Shown: positions 36,712 to 45,775, counted from the first letter of the stretch. The stretch: DNA of 64,000 nt from DASQPR01 sp963797605 (GCA_963797605.1 CAWCPX010000008.1:186001-250000); one strand, 5' to 3'. The notes: generated from the sequence alone by a model not told the origin. Numbers and translations are program-made.

Positions 36712-36837
36712 TGGCTTGGAGGGGAAGTTCTGGCCCCACTTGGGATTCAGTTTCGGGCTCCGCTTCAAGATCGGCTGAATTGATAACAGCGAGAACTGGC
36801 CCCCACGCCGCGGCGGCAATGCGGCATGATCGGCTGC

Positions 36838-37572
36838 ATGTCTGCCGAGAACTCTGCCGATCCCGCAGGTCTGGCTGTGGCCAACGACTATGACAGCTTC
36901 GCTGAGGCGTATGCGGCCAAGTCCGAGTCCAGCCTCCTCAACGGCTATTACGCGCAGCCCGCGATCCTGACCCTGGCCGGGGACGTGGCCGGCCGGCGGA
37001 TCCTGGACGCCGGTTGCGGTGCCGGCCCGCTGTCCGCTGCGCTGTGCGACCGGGGCGCGATCGTAACCGGCATCGACGCCAGCGCCAAGATGCTGGAGTT
37101 GGCCCGCAAGCGGCTCGGCGAGGACGCGGATCTGCACCTGGGCGATCTGGGGGACCCGCTGCCGTTCCCGGACCAGGCGTTCGACGACGTCGTGGCGTGC
37201 CTGGTCCTGCACTACCTGGAGGACTGGACGGCACCGCTGGCCGAACTGCGGCGTGTGCTGGTCCCCGGCGGTCGGCTGATCGTGGCCATCGACCACCCGT
37301 TCGTCCAGAAGATGTTCGATCCCGGGTTGGACTACTTCGCGACCAGCCCGCGAACCGAGGAATGGACCTTCGGCGGTCAGGTAGCACAGATGCGCTTCTG
37401 GCATCGCCCCCTGCACGCGATGGCCGATGCGTTCAACGCAGCCGGCTTCCGGATCGCCCTCATCGGCGAACCGCCCCCGGCACCGGGTGCCTACGAGTTG
37501 TTCCCGGACGACCTCCCAGCTCCCGACAAGCCGTTCTTGTGCTTCCTGTTCTTCGTCCTGGAGGCCGTGTAG
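36838..37572 (+). CDS. Class I SAM-dependent methyltransferase
   Basis: 244 residues with SAM-binding motif I RILDAGCGAGPLSAAL (about residues 54-69), the acidic loop VTGIDASAKML and post-motif PFPDQAFDDVVACLVLHYL. RRVLVPGGRLIVAIDHPF is the typical strand 5 region. The C-terminal half (FFATSPRTEEW-like, WHRPLHAMADAFNAAGF) resembles small-molecule methyltransferases. The ATG at 36838 is one of two close in-frame ATGs. It is cargo between the tRNA-Val repeats. The acceptor is unknown. Confidence 0.85.
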   Translation: MSAENSADPAGLAVANDYDSFAEAYAAKSESSLLNGYYAQPAILTLAGDVAGRRILDAGCGAGPLSAALCDRGAIVTGIDASAKMLELARKRLGEDADLHLGDLGDPLPFPDQAFDDVVACLVLHYLEDWTAPLAELRRVLVPGGRLIVAIDHPFVQKMFDPGLDYFATSPRTEEWTFGGQVAQMRFWHRPLHAMADAFNAAGFRIALIGEPPPAPGAYELFPDDLPAPDKPFLCFLFFVLEAV

Positions 37573-37832
37573 TGCGGTATCTACCGCTCTTGCGGTGGTT
37601 GTGGAGCGGCCAGTCATTGAACAGGGTCCTATGGACGCCGCCGCTTGCCTCCAGCGACGATCCCGAGCTGACGAGCGCACCGACACACTGGTGGCGATGC
37701 CTGCAGTGTGAGGTTGCCGTACGTACTTGGTGTGCCGTCCGGCGAATACCGCGTCAAGACAGCCTCGACACGGTGATTGCGCTCGGCCCTTCGGGCGCCG
37801 ACATAGACTCAACTCACTGGAAGGAGGTCGAC

Positions 37833-38288
37833 ATGACATCACCTGAACCATCGGAGCCGTTCTGTCCGGGATTCTCGAAACGCGCCCGCCGAATAGTTGA
37901 ACTAGCCCACGCCGAGGCGCTACAGAACGCCAGCCGAGTCGACGACAAACACATCCTCGTCGGTCTGCTTGCAGAGGGTGGCAGTGAGGCAGCCCGGATG
38001 CTGAACACGCGTGGGTTTTCCCTCGCAGATGTTCGCTCGCAGGTCAGTCCTCACTCTGCGAAACAAATCGCCCGCCACGTCGCGCCGTTTACGCCGAGTG
38101 CCCACAAGGCTGTCCAACTGGCCCAGGAGGAATCAGCACTCAGGCACGCGGAAGTGTCCGCCGAACATATTCTGCTCGGCCTGCTACGTAACGGCGGGAC
38201 TGCCACACATCTTCTTGAGTCGAGTGAACACGAACTAGTTAGCCTCGAAACGGAGCTGGTAGCGGTGCTCGACGGGGCAGATCAGTGA
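37833..38288 (+). CDS. Stand-alone Clp N-terminal domain protein
   Basis: 151 residues made of two Clp_N repeats: FSKRARRIVELAHAEALQNASRVDDKHILVGLLAEG and FTPSAHKAVQLAQEESALRHAEVSAEHILLGLLRNG. These are the substrate- and adaptor-binding repeats of ClpC/ClpA, here without any ATPase domain. It may act as an adaptor or competitor for a Clp chaperone. A strong AAGGAGG precedes the ATG at 37833. It sits inside the putative tRNA-Val island, and its base composition looks less GC-rich than the surrounding core genes. Confidence 0.88.
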   Translation: MTSPEPSEPFCPGFSKRARRIVELAHAEALQNASRVDDKHILVGLLAEGGSEAARMLNTRGFSLADVRSQVSPHSAKQIARHVAPFTPSAHKAVQLAQEESALRHAEVSAEHILLGLLRNGGTATHLLESSEHELVSLETELVAVLDGADQ

Positions 38289-38420
38289 TTCAGCCGCACT
38301 GATCGGAGACCGCGTCATGCCATCTCCGACCGGTGCGGCATGTTTTATGGTGTGGGGGTCAGGGTTCAGTACGTCCCATGTACGTTCGGCTTCCCGAACC
38401 GCCCGCCCGAGGAGCCCGGC

Positions 38421-38666
38421 GTGACCTTTCGTACCGTGCTACGGCGCGTGCTCGTGGGCCTTGTGGTCAAGCCGTGGCGTTTACTTTGGTTCGTCTTGGT
38501 GGGCGCAGGTGACGTCTGGCTGGTTGACCAAACACCGGCGGCAGGTTTTGCTGGCCGGATCCTTCGGATGTTGATTTTCGTCGTGGCAGCGGTGGTGAGT
38601 TACCCGGTCATACTCTCAGCTCTCCACGACGGACGCCACGATCGAGGGAAGCCGGAAGGCCACTGA
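38421..38666 (+). CDS. Small membrane protein of unknown function
   Basis: 81 residues with two likely membrane helices (LLWFVLVGAGDVWLV and ILRMLIFVVAAVVSYPVIL) and a charged C-terminus rich in His, Arg and Lys. The GTG at 38421 follows GAGGAG. It lies at the right end of the putative island, 132 bases after the Clp_N gene. I do not recognise the family. Confidence 0.55.
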   Translation: MTFRTVLRRVLVGLVVKPWRLLWFVLVGAGDVWLVDQTPAAGFAGRILRMLIFVVAAVVSYPVILSALHDGRHDRGKPEGH

Positions 38667-39197
38667 GGTGCGGTAGGCGACACCGAGGCCGACAGCAACG
38701 GTGAGAGCAACCTGCCCGCCGGGCCCCCTCGCATGACGGCGAACGTGTTAAGACCATGACCTGCGTACGCAGCCGAATCCGCATGTTGTCGGACCGCTTG
38801 AACGGTTCTTACAAGCGGGGGAGTCGGAGCTTCGAAACCTACCGTGCCCACTCTGATGGCCTGGATAACTTCCAGGTCATCAAGTGTTTCCGGTCTAGTG
38901 TTCTAGCTCGATGCTGGACCGTCGTAGCCCGCCATTGGCCGTGGCTTACCGGCCCATGAGGCACGCCGTGGGCATGCTCCTTGAGCGTGTTTTGCCTGGT
39001 CCGTTCCACGTCAATCGAGTCTTGACACCTGGAGGTCGCAACGTCGGTGACCGGATCGCCCACGCATCACCCGACTTGGACTCACTCTCGACTGCGCCTT
39101 CTGCCCACCGGCGATGGCGGTGTGTGACGAGCGCGGGAGGTCCCGCGCACGATGCCGGATCATCCTCTTCTGCCGAATCCGTGGGAGGCTTGCCGGC
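38667..39197. other. Intergenic region containing the island's right end
   Basis: No convincing gene. It holds the tRNA-Val 3' repeat at 38808-38851 and, 15 bases later, a short hairpin CCTGG/CCAGG. GGGAGG near 39184 is the ribosome site of the next gene. Confidence 0.6.
38808..38851. repeat. Putative attachment site, tRNA-Val 3' copy (right end)
   Basis: A 44-base copy of the tRNA-Val 3' half. It shares CTTACAAGCGGGGG and a final 21-base identical run; the variable loop between them has diverged (AGTCGGAGC). No tRNA 5' half precedes it, so it is not a functional tRNA. With 36312-36354 it brackets about 2.5 kb. Confidence 0.72.
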
Positions 39198-40061
39198 ATG
39201 TCTGTGACGGAAGAGATCGTCGATCTGCCCGATGTGTCGCTGTTCGTGCGCCGGTCCGGAGATCCAGAACTGCCGGTGCTACTGGCCATCCACGGTGGTC
39301 CGGGCTGGGATCATTCGTATCTGCTGCCCGCCTTGGACGATCTTGCAGACATCCGGCATGTGGTGTTGTTCGATCTGCGGGGCTGCGGGCGCAGCAGCAG
39401 GAATCTTCCGATCGACGCTTATCAGCCGGATCTCTGCGCTGATGACGCCGCCCAGCTGATCGCATGGCTCGGTCGAGACCGGGTCGATCTGCTCGGGTTC
39501 TCCTATGGCGGACAGATCGCGATGGGGTTTGCCGGCCGTTACCCGCACCTTATCGACCGGCTGATATTGGCATCGACATCCGCGTACCTCAACTACGAGC
39601 ACTACTTCGACGACAACGAGGAGTACCAGCGCAGGTCGCCAGCCGTCGATAAGGCCACCGAGGCGGTGTATGCAGATGCGACCCTCGGCTGCGACCAGCA
39701 GTGGCGCGGCGACGCGATGTGTTCCGCACCGATGAACCTGTGGAACCTCGACCTCCTCGACGATTGGAAACGCGTCCTCGAGCAAGTACGGTTCTCGGGC
39801 GCTTGGGGGCCAGCGTTCGTGGCGGGAATGGTTCGCCCTGCCCGGCCCGCCGATCCGGAGCAGGCACTGCGAGATGCTGGCCGTCCGACGCTGATCCTGC
39901 ACGGCGAGAGGGAACTCGGTTTTCCGGTTGAGGTGGCTCAGCAACTTCATGCGGCCGTGTCAAACAGTGAGCTGGCACTAATAGACGACGCAGCTCATGC
40001 CGCGCATTTCGAGAAGCGCGCTGAGTGGGTCGCCCGGCTGCGAATCTTCTTGACAAACTAG
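39198..40061 (+). CDS. Alpha/beta hydrolase (proline iminopeptidase-like)
   Basis: 287 residues with the oxyanion motif HGGPGWDHSYLLPAL (about 32-46), DLRGCGRSSRNLP, the nucleophile GFSYGGQIAMGFA (Ser near 101) and the charge-relay His in DDAAHAAHFEKR (near 266). These match the proline iminopeptidase / epoxide hydrolase-like branch. The ATG at 39198 follows GGGAGG. No signal peptide. The substrate is unknown. It lies in the accessory region just right of the putative island. Confidence 0.87.
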   Translation: MSVTEEIVDLPDVSLFVRRSGDPELPVLLAIHGGPGWDHSYLLPALDDLADIRHVVLFDLRGCGRSSRNLPIDAYQPDLCADDAAQLIAWLGRDRVDLLGFSYGGQIAMGFAGRYPHLIDRLILASTSAYLNYEHYFDDNEEYQRRSPAVDKATEAVYADATLGCDQQWRGDAMCSAPMNLWNLDLLDDWKRVLEQVRFSGAWGPAFVAGMVRPARPADPEQALRDAGRPTLILHGERELGFPVEVAQQLHAAVSNSELALIDDAAHAAHFEKRAEWVARLRIFLTN

Positions 40062-40293
40062 TAAGAGGACGTCGTGGCCACCGCGTCATGCTGACGACAG
40101 GTGCTGCGGTTCTCGGTCTCCGAGAAGCCCACGTCATCCAAGAACTGCGGCACCTTCCTCCTGCGGGATTCACTCTCGGCGCCACATCGTCATGTGCCGA
40201 GATGAGTGCACTCGTCGGGGCGCTGCACGGATTGTTGTCGTTTTCGGGGCGGAAGCGACCACAGTTCGGGGCTGGGAGGATCAATTACGCGGC

Positions 40294-41133
40294 TCAGGAG
40301 CGGCGGGCCTGGATGAGCCAGGACGCTGAGCCGAAGATGACGCCGGACGGCGTCTCGTGCGCGGCGATGACCGCGCGCAGCTGGTCGAGCGCTGTGGCCT
40401 TGTCGGCATGGCTGAGGTCCTCGAGCAGGCCGCGGGTCGGGCCGTCATCGGACATCAACGCGTACGCCTCAGCGGTGGTAGCCCCGAACACCGACGGCTC
40501 GCGGACGTCGCCGAACCCGACATCGGTGAAGCCGGTCTCCGAGAGCAGAGCGCTCACCTGCTCGCGATCGGCCAGCCCGAACGGTCCGGGCATCCCCACG
40601 AGCGGGGACGGCAGGTCTCGCCCCATCGACAGCGCTCCGCGCAGTACTGTCAGCCACTCGTTGTCATCAAGTCGCTGCCATGCCATCAGGGCGATGCGGC
40701 CGCCGGGGCGCAGCGCCCGCCGGAGGTTGGTGAACGCAGCAACCTTGTCGTCGAAGAACATCGCCCCGGCGTTGCTGATGATGACGTCGAAGCTCTCGGG
40801 CTCGAAGTCGTGGACCTGCGCATCACCGTGGACGAAGGTAACGTTGGTCAATCCCGCGGCCGCACTGCGCACCCGCGCATTGGTCAGCATTGCCGTTGAC
40901 AGGTCGATGCCCACGACCTCGCCGGGCTCGGCCATCCGCGCAGCCTCGCGCGTCGAAGCGCCATTGCCGCACCCGAGGTCGAGGACACGTTCACCAGAGG
41001 CGATCGCCGCCGCCTGCAGCAACAACCGCCGATGCCCTGCCCCGCGGGTCTCGTACTGGTCAGCGGACGCGGCCCAGATGTCGCCGTCGGGGCCGTCCCA
41101 AGCCTTGCGCATCTCGGCGTTCGGTTCGGACAT
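40294..41133 (-). CDS. Class I SAM-dependent methyltransferase
   Basis: 279 residues. Motif I is ERVLDLGCGNGASTREAARMA (about 48-68), followed by VVGIDLSTAMLTNARVRSAAAGL, FDVIISNAGAMFFDDKVAAFTNL and LRPGGRIALMAWQRL. The N-terminus (MRKAWDGPDGDIWAASADQY) is shared by UbiE-like methyltransferases common in actinomycetes. The frame is clean. It converges on the hydrolase with 232 unassigned bases between them. Substrate unknown. Confidence 0.85.
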   Translation of the reverse strand: MSEPNAEMRKAWDGPDGDIWAASADQYETRGAGHRRLLLQAAAIASGERVLDLGCGNGASTREAARMAEPGEVVGIDLSTAMLTNARVRSAAAGLTNVTFVHGDAQVHDFEPESFDVIISNAGAMFFDDKVAAFTNLRRALRPGGRIALMAWQRLDDNEWLTVLRGALSMGRDLPSPLVGMPGPFGLADREQVSALLSETGFTDVGFGDVREPSVFGATTAEAYALMSDDGPTRGLLEDLSHADKATALDQLRAVIAAHETPSGVIFGSASWLIQARRS

Positions 41134-41643
41134 GCCTTGAAATGTAGTCCGGTCGGCGCTCCTAGCGTCTGCGAATTCGAGTGCCCGCTCAGCCGATGAG
41201 CGCGCACTGACTCCAGCCCAATCTCTGCCCGCTAACGTGAATGGCAGTGGGGAGGGCGATGCCCCAACCGTGAGGGCTTGTACGAGCGCGCCGGACGCCG
41301 CTGGCCGCGCAAGCCTGTCATCGACGGATCAGCCGAGCCCTCAAATCCCGCTGACAAGGTGCGGGCGACGGCCGCGCCACGTGGCTTGCCCGGACCCGCC
41401 GTGCGACCGCTAAGGCGGAGTCCGGGGCGCTTGCGCCTGCTGCGGCGGGCCAGTCGCCACGGTGCACGCCGCGTCAGCGGCGTGCCTTGATCCATACAGA
41501 GCAATTCGGCGGCGCAACGCCTTCTGCCGCTGTCCTGTCCCGGTAGATGCTTGACATTGCTGTCCCAGCTGATGCTCGACGGGCATCGGTTGCGTGCGTC
41601 CACGGTCCGCATTGCGAGTCAGTGCGCGCAAACGAATTCGGGC
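41134..41643. other. 510-bp intergenic region with a strong hairpin
   Basis: No supported gene. GCACGCCGC and GCGGCGTGC (41464-41485) form a perfect 9-bp stem with a 4-base loop but no T-run. Short open frames here are Arg/Pro-rich and have no ribosome site. Confidence 0.55.
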
Positions 41644-42306
41644 ATGATTCGGGTCGTGGAGACCCGTTTGCTATTCGTGCGGCACGGCGAGGCAGTGCAC
41701 ACAGTCGAGGGCATCTTCGGCGGACCGAAGGGATGTCGGGGTCTTACGCAGTCAGGTCGGGAGCAAGCCGCGAAGGTCGCGCAACGTCTCACCGCTGACC
41801 TTGATGGCGCCGAGGCCGTATCGATCTATTCGTCGACGCTGCCGAGGGCGATCGAGACTGCATCCATCATCTCGATCGCCGTGGGCGTGATCCCGACGCA
41901 AGACTGCGGACTGTGCACCTGGCACATCCCCGACTGGATGGATGGGCAGCGCAAGGACATCACCCAATCTCAATCCGCCCTCCCGGGGGGCGGCATCTAC
42001 CGACCGTTTCAGGCTGGCAACGAGACATGGGCAGAAATGGTTGTCCGTGGCAGCAGAACGATCGTCGACATTGCCGATCGACATCGGGGAACGACAGTCA
42101 TCATCGTCGGGCATTCCGAGACAGTCGAGATCTCGTTTCATGCGCTCGGCTTGCTGCCGCTACATCGATCCTTTGATCTCCGCGCCGACCCCGCGTCGAC
42201 AACCGAGTGGCTGACCAACGAAGATCCGACCGACTGGCCACCGCCTCGTTGGACCTTAGTGAGGTTCAACGACACCTCACAACATGAACCGGCGCCGCGG
42301 TTCTAA
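41644..42306 (+). CDS. Histidine phosphatase family protein
   Basis: 220 residues. The phospho-acceptor RHG motif is in LLFVRHGEAVHTVEGIFGG near the N-terminus, with IYSSTLPRAIETASII and the second His in IVGHSETVEISFHALG. This is the phosphoglycerate-mutase-like phosphatase fold; the substrate could be a small phosphorylated metabolite. The ATG at 41644 gives MIRVVETRLLFVRHG; there is no clear ribosome site, so an upstream start remains possible. Confidence 0.82.
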   Translation: MIRVVETRLLFVRHGEAVHTVEGIFGGPKGCRGLTQSGREQAAKVAQRLTADLDGAEAVSIYSSTLPRAIETASIISIAVGVIPTQDCGLCTWHIPDWMDGQRKDITQSQSALPGGGIYRPFQAGNETWAEMVVRGSRTIVDIADRHRGTTVIIVGHSETVEISFHALGLLPLHRSFDLRADPASTTEWLTNEDPTDWPPPRWTLVRFNDTSQHEPAPRF

Positions 42307-42343
42307 CCGCGAGCCAACCATCATTTGATGTCGATGGTTCGCG

Positions 42344-42922
42344 GCGCTCGAATGCGGCGTCCGTTCCGTCGATCGCCTGTCAGTTCTGGTCGACCTGGCA
42401 AGAGTCACGCATGTCGAGGTTGAGGCGCTGACAGGAGCGATGTGGCAGTATGCCCCGAATGGCGGGACGGTGCCGGAAGACCTGGCCGCCGTCCGCACCT
42501 TCTTCGCGCGATACGACCATCTTCTCGGCTTCGATCCGAAACGCGAACTGCCCAACGCGGTCGCGATTCGACGCATGACAGATCAGGCCCACCAGACCTA
42601 CCAGGCCACCAGGTACGGTGACGTGATCGGTCTGCTTCCACCTCTGCTGACGTCAGCAGAGTCCCTAAACCGGTCAACATCCGGCCGTAGCCGCCGTGAT
42701 CTCGCACTGACCTACGTCTCGGCCTACGGCGTCGTGGCAGGGCTCCTCACTAAGCTCGGCGTCTCCGACCTCGCGACGGTCGCCGCTGACCGCTCCTCGT
42801 CCGCCGCCGTCGACGCCGATTCTGCGGTTCCGGCCCACGGCTGGCGCGGACACCATGCGCGAACGCGCCGCAATGTCCCGAATCGAAACCACGGCTCATC
42901 GTCGACCCTGATTTGTCGATGA
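42344..42922 (+). pseudogene. Remnant of HTH-TPR regulator (5' and middle part)
   Basis: Starts inside the helix-turn-helix with LECGVRSVDRLSVLVDLARV, which aligns with VERGVRRLDKFSVVYEIADV of the full-length gene at 52840. It continues through DLAAVRTFFARYDHLLGF, RMTDQAHQTYQATRYGDVIGLLPPLLTSAE and TKLGVSDLATVAADR. The first ~35 residues are missing, and after AAVDADSAV the similarity stops, so it is broken at both ends. It begins 37 bases after the phosphatase stop. Confidence 0.68.
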
Positions 42923-43218
42923 GGGGTCATTCCCTCGCCTCGCGCACGGATCATCAAGGCCAGCCGCGTCCAAGCCGAGGCTCGTGGCACCATGACCGGC
43001 TTGAGCTCCGGTCGACGACAGCCAGTTGTGGACGATCAGCGCCGCGATCAGGCGACCACCGAGCAGGCAAATGCGGTCCAGGCGGCGATCGCACGCGCCA
43101 GAGTTTTAAGCGGGTGGTTGTCGGCTCGCCGTCGTCGGCCGGAGTTCGCGTGGGTGCTGTGCGGTGGCGCCGAGCCGGCCAGTCTCTCCTACGACCTCGG
43201 GTCCATAGGATCGGCGGC

Positions 43219-43656
43219 ATGGAAGCGATCTTCAAATTGCGGAAGATGGTTGGCGTGATCGCTCACGTCGCCGATGTAGCGGTCACGGCCGAGGTCAACG
43301 ACTTCGACGAAGTCTCCGTTTCGGACGACGCGTTCATGTGGCGGCGTCAGGTCTACGGTCCGAACGCGATCGTCGAGATGCCGGGCGATGATGTGTTCAT
43401 CCACGAGGCCGTCGCCGGCGCTCGGTACACACTCGGCTGGCTTGCAAGGACTGCGGGCGGCTACCGGGTGATCGTCACCGAGATAGTTCCCTACCCGGTC
43501 GACACCAGTCCGGGAGACGTGCAGGTTGCGGCCGCATTGGCGGTGGGTGCGGCGCTGTCCGTCGAGCTGCACCCGCCGCCCTATTTGACGAAGGCGGGAG
43601 CGGTCTTCCCCGACATGAACGGTGGCACCAACCCGCTCGTGGCAACTGACCAGTAG
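43219..43656 (+). CDS. Small protein of unknown function
   Basis: 145 residues starting MEAIFKLRKMVGVIAHVADVAVTAEVNDFDEVSVSDDAFMWRRQV-like beta-rich sequence (read in short blocks: MEAIFKLRKMVG, VNDFDEVSVSDDAFMW, YGPNAIVEMPGDDVFIHEAV). The end is Pro/Gly-rich. There is no signal peptide, membrane segment or catalytic motif that I recognise. The ATG at 43219 is chosen because the homogeneous protein-like sequence begins there; upstream frame sequence is Arg/Pro-rich. It is followed by the converging collagen-like gene. The preceding 296 bases hold nothing clear. Confidence 0.5.
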   Translation: MEAIFKLRKMVGVIAHVADVAVTAEVNDFDEVSVSDDAFMWRRQVYGPNAIVEMPGDDVFIHEAVAGARYTLGWLARTAGGYRVIVTEIVPYPVDTSPGDVQVAAALAVGAALSVELHPPPYLTKAGAVFPDMNGGTNPLVATDQ

Positions 43657-43688
43657 TTATCCGGTCAGCTGCCACGAGTTTAGGCGGG

Positions 43689-44738
43689 TTAGTTTCCGGC
43701 CATCAGCGCGAACGTCGCGGTCACGCCCTCGAACGTGAAGTCGTTTGCGCCCGCGGCACCCTGCGTGCCGTAGTTGCCGGTGTTGCTGTTGTAACCGAAG
43801 CCACCGACGATGACCCGGGTCGGCGCCGTCAGCGTGAACCAGCCGAAACCGTTCGCCGACTGCTCGATCGAACCCGTCGGTGTGATCGGGACGGCGCCGG
43901 TTTGAATCGTGCGGCCCAGCGCGTCGCCGTTGTTCCAGTCGTAGGTTCCGTCATCGGGGCCGGCCCACAGGAACGCCGTCCCGAACGTCTCATTGCCGGC
44001 CGGGTTGTCGGAGCCGGTCAGCGCCTGGCGGTGGAAGTCGGCATAGAACGTGTACTGGTAGGTGCCAGCGGGCAGGGTCACCGCGTCGGAAAGCGGGGTC
44101 GCGCCGGTCTTGATCGTGCCACCGACATGAGTCAGCGTGACGTCGGCGGACAGGCCGGCGACCGAGTAGATCTGCGTGACCGCGCCTGGTCCGGCGGGGC
44201 CAGCGGGGCCGGTGTCACCCTTCGCACCATCAGCACCCGTGGGGCCTGCGGGACCGGTCGCGCCGGTGTCACCCTTGGCACCCGCTGGGCCCACCGCTCC
44301 GGCGGGACCCACGGCGCCGGTCGCGCCGACAGCGCCCGTCGGGCCGGCGGGTCCGGCTGGGCCGACCGCACCTGTCGCGCCGGTGTCACCCTTGGGGCCG
44401 GTCGGGCCGGCGGCTCCGGTCGGGCCCGCCGGACCGGTCGCGCCGGTGTCGCCCTTCGGGCCGGTCGGGCCGGCGATGGGTGCCGGGGTGGTGTGCTGGT
44501 AATAGCCGGTCGGGCAGACGCTCACGCCGGCGTTCGGGGCGAAGTAGGCATGCAGGGTGGCGCTGCCAGTGCGGACGTCGAAACACTGGACCTGCGAGCC
44601 GTCGGGCTGCACACCACCGGTGAACACCGGTGTCGCGTCCGCTCTGACGCCGGTGGCGTTCGCGGACCCGCCGACAACGGTGACGGCGACCACGGCTGCT
44701 GCGCCGATCGCGGTAACAAACTTTCTGGTGCGGTTCAC
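43689..44738 (-). CDS. Secreted collagen-like protein
   Basis: 349 residues: signal peptide (1-28, VVAVTVVGGSANA), a short N-domain with two Cys (residues 52 and 75), then about 32 Gly-X-Y triplets from residue 90 to 185 (GPTGPKGDTGATGPAG units), then a 160-residue beta-rich C-terminal domain that resembles a trimerising C1q/TNF-type lobe only in general character. The GPKGDTG triplets are typical of bacterial collagen-like proteins, which form stable triple helices without hydroxyproline. AAGGAG lies five bases before the GTG at 44738. It is probably a surface or matrix protein. No sortase motif or membrane anchor is seen. Confidence 0.85.
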   Translation of the reverse strand: MNRTRKFVTAIGAAAVVAVTVVGGSANATGVRADATPVFTGGVQPDGSQVQCFDVRTGSATLHAYFAPNAGVSVCPTGYYQHTTPAPIAGPTGPKGDTGATGPAGPTGAAGPTGPKGDTGATGAVGPAGPAGPTGAVGATGAVGPAGAVGPAGAKGDTGATGPAGPTGADGAKGDTGPAGPAGPGAVTQIYSVAGLSADVTLTHVGGTIKTGATPLSDAVTLPAGTYQYTFYADFHRQALTGSDNPAGNETFGTAFLWAGPDDGTYDWNNGDALGRTIQTGAVPITPTGSIEQSANGFGWFTLTAPTRVIVGGFGYNSNTGNYGTQGAAGANDFTFEGVTATFALMAGN

Positions 44739-45775
44739 GGTTCTCCTTCGGGGGGTTGGTTGGGGGTAAAACGCCCGGGCGGAGTCACCCGGGGGCTTGC
44801 AGGGGCGTCACTGGCCGGGCGGTCGCTTCGGCGCCGTCCCGTCGCGTTCGACCGAGTGCTGTCGAATCATGGTCATCGATTAGTCCAACGACAGTCGGCG
44901 CTCATGGACTCGGGACTTCTCAGCCTTGATACGTTTGTGTAGCACGAACCGCGTCCGGCGGGAGTGGCCCGGCGGTGCGGTCGTGACACGAAAGATCGTG
45001 GACGTTTTCCCTCGACTCACCCGGTATCGAATCTGCCAACGCCACTGCCTCTCCACAAGCCACCGATGTATATCACCTCGCCTTCGGACAGACGATTTCG
45101 CTCGGCGCCCGAAGACTGCTCGATGCGATAACAGACGGCTCCGATGGCCGTCGGCTGGGATTCTGGAATATGCCGGGCGAAGCCCGCTACTCGTTGTCAC
45201 CAACCGCCAGCGCGACACAGGTGACACTGCGTCACGGTTGTTGGGAGGGTCTCATATGAGCGGACGGGGCTCGTTATTGCTTACGCCCGCGAATCATGGC
45301 CGCGAACTGCTGCTATCGGGTTTCCGCCAATGATTCTGACTCCACGGGAGACTACCCGTTGCAACTGTCGCGCCAGGGTAAGCAATAACGAGCCCCCGAC
45401 ATAGACAGTCGACGCTCAAGCGGATATCACGATCGGTGATGTCGCTTCGCCCGATCAATTGAGGTGACGTGCCTCTGCTCGATCGCTCAAGACGATCAAC
45501 GACCGCTAGCGCCGGAGCGGCGGTCAGAGCACAGGCTTGTTTCCACGGTACGTAGATCGGACCCGAAGCTCGCCGTCTCCCATACAGCTTGACCGTCGAC
45601 CGGCTCGTAGAAGCATTAAACGAAAGGCGCCCGCCGGTATGCCTCGGCCAACTCAACCACAATGGACGCACATGAGTAGCGCCGATGCGGCCGCAGCGTC
45701 GATCCGACCGCGCTCTGTTCCGGGTCGAGATCCTCGACGATCAGGGGTATGTTCCCGCAGGATAGGCGTGCCCGG
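44739..45775. other. 1-kb intergenic region with an inverted-repeat element
   Basis: No gene is convincing. A leftward open frame at 44880-45227 is Arg-rich, has no ribosome site and resembles nothing I know. CCCGGG inverted repeats near 44773-44792 precede the collagen-like gene. The main structure is the palindromic element at 45266-45396. Confidence 0.6.
45266..45396. repeat. 131-bp element with perfect 19-bp terminal inverted repeats
   Basis: GGGGCTCGTTATTGCTTAC at 45266-45284 recurs inverted at 45378-45396. Inside are further partial inverted pairs (GAATCAT near 45291 with ATGATTC near 45330). The sequence is less GC-rich than its surroundings. It has no coding capacity and could be a MITE-like element or a large structured palindrome. 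Confidence 0.75.

Noticed and set aside
41278..41490. A 70-codon rightward frame before the histidine phosphatase
   Set aside because: Arg/Pro-rich, no ribosome site, overlaps a hairpin and resembles nothing.
42913..43218. Upstream extension of the orphan gene at 43219
   Set aside because: The extra 100 residues are Arg/Gly/Pro-rich and unlike the folded-looking part; no ribosome site supports the longer start.
44176..44480. Repeats in the collagen-like gene considered as CRISPR or a VNTR locus outside genes
   Set aside because: They are 9-base codon triplets for Gly-X-Y with no spacer structure.
44880..45227. A 115-codon leftward frame after the collagen-like region
   Set aside because: Arg-rich, no start signals and no recognisable family.
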